Assembly: GCA_016287075.1 (NCBI GenBank)
Contig: JAEEVC010000007.1
Coordinates: forward strand, 58,734-122,733
Length of the DNA stretch: 64,000 nt
Direction of reading: 5' to 3'
Origin: Bacteroidales bacterium
GTDB lineage: Bacteria; Bacteroidota; Bacteroidia; Bacteroidales; UBA932
Shown here: one piece after another, positions 34,203 through 41,307 of the stretch
How the letters are laid out: each line of letters begins with the position of its first letter
Numbering within the stretch: position 1 is the first letter of the stretch
Notes under the pieces: generated by a model
Database searches by the model: none
Told to the model about the DNA's origin: nothing
What the model saw: the letters and a program-made list of their open reading frames with translations, nothing else
Made by a program: the position numbers and the translations under genes

Positions 34203-34705
34203 TTCTCAATGGCCTTGAGCAGGAGCCAGCCGCCGAAGACCTGGATCAGGATGCCCGGCCAGCCGATGCGGACGTCCTGCAGTGCATGGAGGAAATTGAA
34301 GTCCATGAGGTATTCGAAGGTCATCCCGACGACCTGGCAGATGAGGACCGCGAGGGCGACGGAAAGGAGGGAGAAGCGCATCTTCTTCCCGATCAGCCCG
34401 GCGGCGACCGCCAGCGTGATGCTCTTGACGAGAATGGCCGGCAGGGAGGCCACGGGCGGCATTCCGAAGAACAGGCAGTTGACCAGCGGGGAGAGCACGG
34501 CCGTCAGCAGACCCACTTTCCAGCCGCACTTGAACGCGCCGATGAGCGTGAAGAAATAGATGGGCAGGAAGATGAGGCCGCCTTTCGGAATCAGGTGGCA
34601 GAGCTGGGGGACGACGATGTTGCCGCAGATGAAAAGGGCGGCGGCAAGATAGGTACGCAGTTCCCTGAAATCGTACTGTTCTCTTTGGATGGTCAGCGTA
34701 TTCAT
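34196..34705 (-). CDS. Predicted ECF transporter S-component
   Basis: The 169-aa membrane protein has five to six hydrophobic segments: FRELRTYLAAALFICGNIVVPQL, then FLPIYFFTLIGAFKCGWKVGLLTAVLSPLVN, then a C-terminal pair. Length and layout, with the small-residue LLTAVLSPLVN-type helix, fit the substrate-binding (S) subunits of energy-coupling-factor vitamin and metal transporters. These work with EcfA/EcfT proteins encoded elsewhere. The substrate cannot be read from the sequence. It is co-transcribed with the overlapping FmdE-like gene. A -7 box (TATCTTTG, 34729-34736) lies 23 nt upstream. Confidence 0.7.
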   Translation of the reverse strand: MNTLTIQREQYDFRELRTYLAAALFICGNIVVPQLCHLIPKGGLIFLPIYFFTLIGAFKCGWKVGLLTAVLSPLVNCLFFGMPPVASLPAILVKSITLAVAAGLIGKKMRFSLLSVALAVLICQVVGMTFEYLMDFNFLHALQDVRIGWPGILIQVFGGWLLLKAIEKW

Positions 34706-34728
34706 TGGTTTCGGTATTTCAACAGGGA

Positions 34729-34736
34729 CAAAGATA
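34729..34736 (-). promoter_or_regulatory. -7 box of the ECF-S/FmdE pair
   Basis: TATCTTTG is a perfect consensus match, 23 nt before the S-component ATG. Confidence 0.6.
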
Positions 34737-34794
34737 ATAAAAAAGATGGAATTCAGAAAAGTCTTCTTTCTTCCCGCTATTCCGGAAAAAAGTG

Positions 34795-34802
34795 TATTTT
34801 TG
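34795..34802 (+). promoter_or_regulatory. -7 box of the type III glutamine synthetase gene
   Basis: TATTTTTG matches TAnnTTTG, 13 nt before ATG 34816. Confidence 0.6.
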
Positions 34803-34815
34803 CAATAATTTAAGA

Positions 34816-37020
34816 ATGGACCGTAAACTATACTCCTGCAGCGATATGGACAGATTCGATTTGGTCAAGGAATCCTTCACCCGGAAGGAGGTGCCCGCCG
34901 AGATTCCGGCGGGAAAGACGTCAGACTGGTACGGCGAACTGGTGTTCGACCGGGCCAAGATGTGCAAGTATCTGGATGCCAATATTCTACAGGATCTGCT
35001 TGCCTGTATTGAAGGTGGCAAGGCGCTGGACCGCAAGACGGCGGACGGGGTTGCCAGGGGCATGAAGGTATGGGCGATGGAACATGGCGTGACCCATGTG
35101 ACCCACTGGTTCCAGCCGCTGACCGAAGGGACGGCCGAGAAACACGACGCCCTGATCGACTATGACGGGAAAGGCGGCGTGATCGAGACCTTTGACGGAT
35201 CGATGCTCGCCCAGCAGGAGCCGGATGCCTCTTCCTTCCCGAGCGGCGGGATCCGGGCCACTTTCGAGGCGCGCGGATATACGGCATGGGACCCGACGTC
35301 CCCGGTCTTCATCCTGGACGATACGCTCTGTATCCCGACCGTGTTCGTCTCCTATACGGGGGAGGCCCTGGATTACAAGACGCCGCTGAAGAAGGCTTTG
35401 AAAGCCGTCGGAGACGCCGCCGTCCCCATCTGCCGCCTCTTCGATCCGGCCGTGTCGAAAGTCTATTCCTACCTGGGCTGGGAGCAGGAGTATTTCCTGG
35501 TGGATGAGGCCCTGTATGCCGCCCGCACGGACCTGATGATCACCGGACGCACCCTTTTCGGCCACAATTCATCCAAGAACCAGCAGCTGGACGACCATTA
35601 TTTCGCGGCCATTCCCGCCCGCGTCGCCGCTTTCATGCGCGACCTCGAGGTGGCCGGGCACCGGCTGGGGATTCCGCTGAAGACCCGTCATAATGAAGTG
35701 GCGCCCAATCAGTTCGAGCTCGCGCCCATCTACGGCGAGACCAACCTCGCCAACGACCAGAACCAGATCGTCATGAACCTGATGGGGCATTTCGCCCGGA
35801 AGCACGGTTTCGTGGTGCTCCTGCACGAGAAGCCGTTCGACGGGGTGAACGGGTCCGGCAAGCACAACAACTGGTCCCTCGGTACGGATACCGGCGTCGC
35901 GTTGCTGGCGCCGGGCAAGGATGCGAAGGGCAATCTCCAGTTCATCACCTTCTTCGTGAATGTCCTTGCGGCCGTGCAGAAGCACAATGCGCTGCTGAAG
36001 GCCTCCATCGCCAGCGCGACCAATGCGCACCGCCTGGGTGCGAACGAAGCGCCGCCGGCCATTGTTTCCGCCTTCCTGGGCCGCACGATGACGGAAGTGC
36101 TGCACAAACTGCTCGAGGTACCTTCCGATACGCCGATCGAAATCGCCGGCAAGAAGGGCAAGACGCTGGGCCTCGTCGAAATCCCGGAGCTTTTCGTGGA
36201 CAATACCGACCGGAACCGGACCTCGCCTTTCGCCTTCACCGGCAACCGTTTCGAGTTCCGCGCCGTCGGTTCCAGCGCCAACTGCGCCGGGGCCATGACG
36301 ACGCTGAACGCGGCCGTTGCCGAACAGCTGCTGGATTTCAAAGTGGCTGTGGACAAGGAAATTGCGGCAGGGAAGCCGACCAACGTGGCCATCATGGATG
36401 TCCTCAAGCCCATCATCCGCTCGGTCCTCGATGTCGTCTGCTTCGACGGCAACGGATACACGGAAGAATGGCGGCAGGAGGCGATCCGCCGCGGGCTCGA
36501 CGTCGAGACCAACGTGCCCAAGATGTTCTGCGAGTTCACCAAGCCGGCGGCCGTGGAAATGTTCACGAAGACCGGCGTCTATTCCGAGAAGGAACTGATC
36601 GCCAGGAATGAGGTGAAGTGGGAGACCTATATCAAGAAGGTCCAGATTGAATCGCGCGTCATGGTCCGCATGGCGCTGAACCACATCGTCCCGGCCGCAC
36701 TGGAATACAAGGCCAGGCTGCTGAAGGAAGTTACGCTTGCGAAGGAACTGTACGGCAACCTGGACAACTGCACGGCGGAAATGACCATTCTCGACGAGAT
36801 CAACCGCTATGTCGAGCAGGTGCGCGTCCGGGCGATTGCGATGAATGATGCGCGCCGGGCTGCCAACATGACGGAAGACATTTACCAGCGTGCCCTGGCC
36901 TATCACGAAATTGCGGAGAGTTTCCCGGGCCTCCGCAGGCCCATCGACAAACTCGAAGAGGTGGTGGACAACCGGATATGGCCGCTGCCGAAGTATCGCG
37001 AGATGCTTTTCATCAGCTAA
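34816..37020 (+). CDS. glnN: Glutamine synthetase, type III
   Basis: The 734-aa cytoplasmic enzyme joins ammonia to glutamate using ATP. The length (~730) and the phrases VNGSGKHNNWSLGTDTGV, NEVAPNQFELAPIY, NRTSPFAFTGNRFEFRAVGSSANCA and FVSYTGEALDYKTPL identify the GSIII class common in Bacteroidetes and cyanobacteria, rather than the ~470-aa GlnA. I chose ATG 34816 (MDRKLYS) because the promoter box lies inside the track's longer form. It is monocistronic, and its TAA lies in the left flank of hairpin-element copy 2. Confidence 0.95.
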   Translation: MDRKLYSCSDMDRFDLVKESFTRKEVPAEIPAGKTSDWYGELVFDRAKMCKYLDANILQDLLACIEGGKALDRKTADGVARGMKVWAMEHGVTHVTHWFQPLTEGTAEKHDALIDYDGKGGVIETFDGSMLAQQEPDASSFPSGGIRATFEARGYTAWDPTSPVFILDDTLCIPTVFVSYTGEALDYKTPLKKALKAVGDAAVPICRLFDPAVSKVYSYLGWEQEYFLVDEALYAARTDLMITGRTLFGHNSSKNQQLDDHYFAAIPARVAAFMRDLEVAGHRLGIPLKTRHNEVAPNQFELAPIYGETNLANDQNQIVMNLMGHFARKHGFVVLLHEKPFDGVNGSGKHNNWSLGTDTGVALLAPGKDAKGNLQFITFFVNVLAAVQKHNALLKASIASATNAHRLGANEAPPAIVSAFLGRTMTEVLHKLLEVPSDTPIEIAGKKGKTLGLVEIPELFVDNTDRNRTSPFAFTGNRFEFRAVGSSANCAGAMTTLNAAVAEQLLDFKVAVDKEIAAGKPTNVAIMDVLKPIIRSVLDVVCFDGNGYTEEWRQEAIRRGLDVETNVPKMFCEFTKPAAVEMFTKTGVYSEKELIARNEVKWETYIKKVQIESRVMVRMALNHIVPAALEYKARLLKEVTLAKELYGNLDNCTAEMTILDEINRYVEQVRVRAIAMNDARRAANMTEDIYQRALAYHEIAESFPGLRRPIDKLEEVVDNRIWPLPKYREMLFIS

Positions 37021-37148
37021 GTAAAACAGAAAGAATAACCTGGATCACCGGTGACATTTACCCGGACAGGGCTGCGAAGCAGCAGGCACCGGTGATGCAG
37101 GTTATTCTTTCTATTACCGGTGACGCAGGTTATTCTTTCACAATTCCT
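37017..37148. repeat. Hairpin element, copy 2 (loop inverted, right arm duplicated)
   Basis: Left arm GAAAGAATAACCTGGATC+ACCGGTG (37029-37053) pairs with 37087-37111, with one mismatch, around a 33-bp loop. The loop (ACATTTACCCGGACAGGGCT...) is the reverse complement of copy 1's loop at 31 of 33 positions, while the outer flanks (CTAAGTAAAACAG, ACAATTCCT) keep the same orientation. A second right arm (37116-37139) follows after TATT. It sits in the convergent gap between glnN and the OhrR-like gene. Confidence 0.9.
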
Positions 37149-37171
37149 TAAGCGGCCGTTTCGGCGGCTGT

Positions 37172-37633
37172 TTACCGGACCTCCGGTTCTTTCGGCAGGC
37201 TCAGCCTGGCAATGATGTCGTCAAGCATGCGGAAGAGTTCCGGCGCCGTTTCGGGATTGACGCTGTCGCAGGTGACGGCGCTGCCGACTGTTTGCGGGAC
37301 CTCCGCCAGTTTTTTCTGAAGGTTTTTTCCCTTCCGGGTCAGGGTGACAATCGTCTGCCGGGCATCTTCCTTGCCCTTCGTGCGCTTCAGGATCCCTTCT
37401 TTCTCCATCCGCTGCAGCAGCGGCGTAATGGTGTTCGTTTCCAGGAAGAGACGCTTGGCGATGTCATTGACCGGCTGGGCGTCCTTCTCCCACAGGACCA
37501 GCAGGACCAGATACTGCGGATAGGTCAGGCCATCCCCGCATAGCAGGGGATGGTAGGCCTGTGAGAGAAGGCGTGACGCCGTATAGAGCCGGAAACAAAG
37601 CTGGTTGTCCAGTTTGAATTCCTCGGGGATCAT
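37172..37633 (-). CDS. MarR-family regulator, OhrR-like
   Basis: The 153-aa winged-helix repressor starts MIPEEFKLDNQLCFRLYTASRLLSQAY. The LDNQLCF phrase is the OhrR/SarZ N-terminus, whose Cys is oxidised by organic hydroperoxides, releasing DNA. Its winged-helix region reads LTYPQYLVLLVLWEKDAQPVNDIAKRLFLETNTITPLLQRMEKEGIL. It overlaps the glutathione peroxidase gene by 4 bp as the last gene of a three-gene peroxide-defence operon, and probably controls it through the palindromes at 38731-38782. A partly mismatched hairpin after the stop (~37150-37168) may end the transcript. Confidence 0.88.
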   Translation of the reverse strand: MIPEEFKLDNQLCFRLYTASRLLSQAYHPLLCGDGLTYPQYLVLLVLWEKDAQPVNDIAKRLFLETNTITPLLQRMEKEGILKRTKGKEDARQTIVTLTRKGKNLQKKLAEVPQTVGSAVTCDSVNPETAPELFRMLDDIIARLSLPKEPEVR

Positions 37634-38247
37634 AACATTCCCTGGATGTCCTTCTCCATTTCTTCCGGCGTGGTGGTCGGCGCGAAGCGCTTGATGACGG
37701 AACCGTCCCGGTTGATGAGGAACTTGGTGAAATTCCAGCGGATATCGCTGTCCTTCTCCATGCTCTTGCTGAGGGCCTTCAGCATTTTGGCCGTGGCTTT
37801 TGCCTTGAAGCCGCTGTACTGCTCCGCAGGTGCCTGGGATTTCAGGTACTCGAATACGGGCTCTGCGTTGGGGCCGTTCACGTCGGTCTTCGCCATCAGC
37901 GGGAAGGTAACGCCGTGATTGAGGCGGCAGAATTCGGCGATCTCGTCATTGGAACCGGGCTCCTGGCCGGCGAACTGGTCGCAGGGGAAGCCGAGGATGA
38001 CGAATCCCTGGTCCTTGTATTTCTGGTAGAGGGCCTCCAGGCCGTCATACTGCGGGGTGAAACCGCATTTGGATGCGGTATTGACGATCATCAGGACTTT
38101 CCCTTCGTACTGGGCGAGGTCCACTTCGGCACCCTTGTTGCCCGTGGTTTTGAAGTCGTAAATCTTTGCCATGTCTTGCTTGTTTTGGGCACAGGCCGGC
38201 GACGCAAGGAGCGCCGCCAGCAAGGCGAAATTGAGGATTCCTTTCAT
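37630..38247 (-). CDS. Glutathione peroxidase-like thiol peroxidase, exported
   Basis: The 205-aa peroxidase has a signal sequence (MKGILNFALLAALLASPACAQ). It could be cut by signal peptidase I, or lipidated at the Cys of SPAC. Family motifs are VNTASKCGFTPQYDGLEALY with peroxidatic Cys (not selenocysteine), ILGFPCDQFAGQEPG and the WNFTKFLI motif. Bacterial homologues usually use thioredoxin to reduce peroxides. It sits between the ferritin-like gene (1-nt gap upstream) and the OhrR-like regulator (4-bp overlap), supporting peroxide defence. Confidence 0.92.
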   Translation of the reverse strand: MKGILNFALLAALLASPACAQNKQDMAKIYDFKTTGNKGAEVDLAQYEGKVLMIVNTASKCGFTPQYDGLEALYQKYKDQGFVILGFPCDQFAGQEPGSNDEIAEFCRLNHGVTFPLMAKTDVNGPNAEPVFEYLKSQAPAEQYSGFKAKATAKMLKALSKSMEKDSDIRWNFTKFLINRDGSVIKRFAPTTTPEEMEKDIQGML

Positions 38248-38248
38248 T

Positions 38249-38704
38249 TTAGAGCTGCTTTACCAGCCAGTTCTGCAGGCCGATCTTCCCGATGAGGTCG
38301 AGCTGGGTTTCGCTCCAGAGCATGTCTTCTTCCTCATCCAGGGCATAGGCCTTCATGATATCGTAGGTCTTGAAATCGTCCTGGAGGGAGAGGACGAGCT
38401 GCTGGAGGATCGGGACCTGTTCGTGGGAAACGGCGAGGTCGGCCTTGATGTATTCCACCGGGTCGGTGGTGACGGCCATCGCCGGAGCGGCTTCCACCTG
38501 GGGCGTACCGCCGAGGTCCAGGATGCGCTCGATGAACTGGTCGACCCATCCCATTTCTTCCGCCGCGTGCGCGGCATACTTCTCACCCAGTTTGGTGAAA
38601 CCCTGGTCCGCGAAGATCTTACCTTCGATCTTGTGCTGGAGAGACTGTGCGGCGAGGCCGGTTGCATAGGCCTGAAGGGCCGCGATGGATTGCTTTTTGT
38701 TCAT
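38249..38704 (-). CDS. Ferritin-like (bacterioferritin-type) protein
   Basis: The 151-aa four-helix protein reads KYAAHAAEEMGWVDQFIERI (a helix with E-x-x-x-x-H/D-type iron ligands), LQQLVLSLQDDFKTYDIMKAYALDEEEDMLWSETQLDLI (third and fourth helices, Glu-rich), and a LQNWLVKQL end. This fits bacterioferritin/Dps-like iron storage or detoxification proteins; heme binding is uncertain. It is the first gene of the operon with glutathione peroxidase and OhrR, so iron sequestration and peroxide removal would be induced together. Confidence 0.75.
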   Translation of the reverse strand: MNKKQSIAALQAYATGLAAQSLQHKIEGKIFADQGFTKLGEKYAAHAAEEMGWVDQFIERILDLGGTPQVEAAPAMAVTTDPVEYIKADLAVSHEQVPILQQLVLSLQDDFKTYDIMKAYALDEEEDMLWSETQLDLIGKIGLQNWLVKQL

Positions 38705-38730
38705 GATTTCTGTGTTTTTATCGTTTATTT

Positions 38731-38744
38731 ATATCGTTCACGAT
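38731..38744. promoter_or_regulatory. Palindromic operator candidate 1 (downstream of -7 box)
   Basis: ATCGT-TC-ACGAT (38733-38744, preceded by AT) lies in the leader of the ferritin-GPx-ohrR operon. It shares ATCG/CGAT half-sites with the second palindrome 36 bp upstream. It is a likely binding site for the operon's own MarR protein. Confidence 0.5.
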
Positions 38745-38745
38745 G

Positions 38746-38753
38746 CAAATATA
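38746..38753 (-). promoter_or_regulatory. -7 box of the ferritin-GPx-ohrR operon
   Basis: TATATTTG is a perfect consensus match, 41 nt before the ferritin-like ATG, flanked on both sides by ATCG...CGAT palindromes. Confidence 0.7.
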
Positions 38754-38766
38754 CGACAATTATTTT

Positions 38767-38782
38767 ATATCGCAAGCGATAT
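38767..38782. promoter_or_regulatory. Palindromic operator candidate 2 (upstream of -7 box)
   Basis: ATATCGC-AA-GCGATAT is a perfect 7-bp inverted repeat in the -20 to -35 zone of the ferritin-GPx-ohrR promoter, where MarR-family repressors typically block polymerase. Confidence 0.55.
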
Positions 38783-38808
38783 TTCGAAAAAATGAACAAA
38801 AATTAGCA

Positions 38809-40257
38809 TTATTTCCGCGAAAGCGACTGCAGGAGGTACAGGACTGGGAAGATTTCCAGACGGCCGATCAGCATTTCGACCATGCCGGCGGCCTTCAGGA
38901 CAGGGGGGAATGCGGCATAGTTCGACATGGAGCCGACTTCGCCGAAACCGGGACCGACATTCCCGATGCAGGCGACGGATGCTGTGACCCCCGTTGTGAA
39001 ATCCAGTCCGAGCGCGATGTTGAAGGCGGCGAAGATGACGACAATCAGCAGGTAACAGAAGATATAGCCGTAGGCATCGCTGACCTGTTCGTCGGATTTG
39101 GGCCGTCCGTCCACGCGGATGAGCTGGATGGACCGCGGATTGACCGTCAGTTTGACTTTCCGGTGAATCCCTTTGGCTGCAAGGATGGCCCTGTCGATCT
39201 TGATTCCGCCGGATGTGGAGCCGGAACATCCGCAGATGAGCGAACAGATGATCAGGACCGCCATGCTGAGCGGCGGCCACTGGGTCGTGTCCCGGGTGGC
39301 GAAGCCCGTGGTCGTCGAGATGGAACTGACCTGGAACGTGGCATCCCGCAGTGCCTCCCAGAAGGATGCGCAGGTCCCATGGACCATCAGGTCCACCGTG
39401 ACGGCGACGATGGCGATGCCGACCAGGGAGAGGAATACCTTGATGGTCTCGGACTTCCATATATATTTAGGACGTCCCTTGAGGAAGGCCAGGAACAGGA
39501 TGCCGAAATGGACGCCGGCAGCGAGCATGGCGACGCTCAGGACCAGCTCGGCGGCCGGGTTGGCGTAATAGGCGATGCTCAAATTGCGGGTGCAGAAACC
39601 GCAGGTGCTGCAGGCGGACATCGCGTTGGTCGCCGCGTCGAACCAGCCCATCCCCGTGAGTTTCAGGGAGAAGAAAGTCAGGACCGTCAGGGCGATATAG
39701 GTGAGCAGCATCCGGTTGGCAAAACTGCCGCTGTTCTCGCCCATGAGCGCATCCCGCGCGACATTGGAGATTTCCGCCTTGGACAGCGCGGACTTGTCGG
39801 CGCCGGCCGTCAGCATGGAGAACATGGTGACGATCCCGATGCCGCCGACCCAGGCCGTGGAGATCCGCCAGAACTGCAGGCCGCGCGGGAGCGCCTCGAT
39901 GTCGTTCAGGATGGAGGCCCCGGTGGTGGTGAAGCCGGAGACGCTCTCGAACAGGGCATTGATGAAGGTGAATTCATGCCCGTAGAAGAGAAAGGGGAGC
40001 ATCCCGAAAAGACAGGCGAGGAGCCATGCCCCGACAACGATGCAGTTCCCTTCCTTGAAGGTCAGCGCATGATGGTTCCGCTTGACGAAGATGAGCGGAT
40101 ATGCGCCTACGGTCCCGGTCAGGAAGGCAGGGAACAGAAGGGAAAGCCGGCTTTCATCGCCGGGTGTCCACAAGGCAATGATGCCGGAAACGGTCATAAG
40201 GGCCGTTACAAGCAGCAGGGAAATGCCGATATACCAGGTTATTATCCTCCAATTCAT
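38809..40257 (-). CDS. trkH: TrkH-family potassium uptake channel subunit
   Basis: The 482-aa membrane protein is built of four M1-P-M2 repeats. Selectivity-filter-like segments are SGFTTTGASIL, SACSTCGFCTRNLS, STTTGFATRDTTQWP and GNVGPGFGEVGSM, each with the conserved filter Gly. I chose ATG 40257 (MNWRIITWYIG), dropping a 33-residue extension across the promoter. It forms the K+ pathway and needs a TrkA/KtrA-type ring encoded elsewhere. It is monocistronic and divergent from the OxyR-like gene. Confidence 0.92.
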   Translation of the reverse strand: MNWRIITWYIGISLLLVTALMTVSGIIALWTPGDESRLSLLFPAFLTGTVGAYPLIFVKRNHHALTFKEGNCIVVGAWLLACLFGMLPFLFYGHEFTFINALFESVSGFTTTGASILNDIEALPRGLQFWRISTAWVGGIGIVTMFSMLTAGADKSALSKAEISNVARDALMGENSGSFANRMLLTYIALTVLTFFSLKLTGMGWFDAATNAMSACSTCGFCTRNLSIAYYANPAAELVLSVAMLAAGVHFGILFLAFLKGRPKYIWKSETIKVFLSLVGIAIVAVTVDLMVHGTCASFWEALRDATFQVSSISTTTGFATRDTTQWPPLSMAVLIICSLICGCSGSTSGGIKIDRAILAAKGIHRKVKLTVNPRSIQLIRVDGRPKSDEQVSDAYGYIFCYLLIVVIFAAFNIALGLDFTTGVTASVACIGNVGPGFGEVGSMSNYAAFPPVLKAAGMVEMLIGRLEIFPVLYLLQSLSRK

Positions 40258-40277
40258 GGCTGCTTCGATTGACGGGA

Positions 40278-40285
40278 CAAAGTTA
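40278..40285 (-). promoter_or_regulatory. -7 box of trkH
   Basis: TAACTTTG is a perfect consensus match, 20 nt before the trkH ATG. Confidence 0.6.
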
Positions 40286-40320
40286 TCGGCCCGGATTGCA
40301 TTTATCAATACAATATTTTT

Positions 40321-40328
40321 TATATTTG
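40321..40328 (+). promoter_or_regulatory. -7 box of the OxyR-like gene
   Basis: TATATTTG is a perfect consensus match, 26 nt before ATG 40355 and immediately upstream of the TTGATA palindrome. Confidence 0.65.
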
Positions 40329-40330
40329 CA

Positions 40331-40343
40331 TTGATAATATCAA
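40331..40343. promoter_or_regulatory. LysR-type palindrome (T-N11-A)
   Basis: TTGATA-A-TATCAA is a perfect 6-bp inverted repeat with T-N11-A architecture, just downstream of the regulator's own -7 box. A related TATCAAT half-site lies near 40304. It probably mediates autoregulation of the OxyR-like gene. Confidence 0.5.
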
Positions 40344-40354
40344 TCGAGTAGCCC

Positions 40355-41281
40355 ATGATTACGCTTCAGCAACTGCGCTATATCGTCGCCATCGACGAAT
40401 ACAGGCATTTCGGGAAGGCGGCCGAGGCCTGCGGGCTGACCCAGCCCACCCTCAGCCTGATGGTCAAGAAGATCGAGGAGGAACTGGATGTCCGTCTCTT
40501 TGACCGCAATGCCCATCCCGTGCATCCGACGGAGATCGGCCGGAAGGTGATCGACCAGGCGAAGGTGGTCCTGTATCATGCGGGACAGATCGCCGAGATG
40601 ACCCGTTCCGAGAAGGAGATCCTCTCCGGTTCCCTGAAAATCGCCCTGATTTCAACGGTGGCGCCCGTGCTGGTCCCCGGGTTGTTCCGCTTCCTCGGCG
40701 AGAAGGCGCCGGCGCTTTCCCTGCAGACGGAAGAGATGCTCACCCATACCATCCTGGACAGGCTCAGGAAGGCCGAAGTGGATATGGGCATTTTGGCAGG
40801 ACCGGTGCAAGATCCTGATTTCCTGGAGATTCCCCTCTATCACGAGACTTTCCTCGCCTATGTTTCACCGGACAATCCGCTTGCGGAGCAGGATTGCATC
40901 ACCCGGGAAACGCTCCTGGGACAGGCTGTCTGGATCATCCGCGACGGTCTGCGACGCCTGGACCCTGCGGACCGGGAAGGAGGAGCCATTACGTATGAAC
41001 GGTTCTTCGAAGGCGGCCGCGTCGGCACGCTGATCCAGGTCGTCAATGAAAACGGGGGCGTGACCGTCGTCCCGGAAACGCATACGGACCTGATCCTCTT
41101 CAGCCAGCAGAAATGTCTCCGTCCCATCGTCGATCCGGTGCCGAGCCGGACCATCTCCCTGGTCATCCGCAGCGATTATATCCACGAGGCGAAATTGAAC
41201 GCGGTGGTGGATGCCGTGCGGCGCATCATTCCGGCGAACCTGCACGAGGGCCCTGTCCGGAAGGGGACGCTCCGATTATAG
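40355..41281 (+). CDS. LysR-family regulator, OxyR-like
   Basis: The 308-aa product has an N-terminal winged HTH (LQQLRYIVAIDEYRHFGKAAEACGLTQPTLSLMVKKIEEEL), close in wording to Bacteroides OxyR, and an effector domain from ~90. In E. coli OxyR the peroxide-sensing Cys lies in a GHCxR loop; the corresponding stretch here (VWIIRDGLRRLDPADREG) has no Cys. Remaining Cys residues (DCIT, QKCLRPI) are elsewhere. It may therefore sense another signal, or peroxide differently. It is divergent from trkH, with a T-N11-A palindrome over its own promoter. Confidence 0.75.
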   Translation: MITLQQLRYIVAIDEYRHFGKAAEACGLTQPTLSLMVKKIEEELDVRLFDRNAHPVHPTEIGRKVIDQAKVVLYHAGQIAEMTRSEKEILSGSLKIALISTVAPVLVPGLFRFLGEKAPALSLQTEEMLTHTILDRLRKAEVDMGILAGPVQDPDFLEIPLYHETFLAYVSPDNPLAEQDCITRETLLGQAVWIIRDGLRRLDPADREGGAITYERFFEGGRVGTLIQVVNENGGVTVVPETHTDLILFSQQKCLRPIVDPVPSRTISLVIRSDYIHEAKLNAVVDAVRRIIPANLHEGPVRKGTLRL

Positions 41282-41307
41282 GCGGAGGGAAGCTCCGGGG
41301 CAACCCG

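Noticed and set aside
38743-40272. 509-aa plus-strand ORF
   Set aside because: It is antisense to trkH, which has four filter motifs; the plus frame has none.
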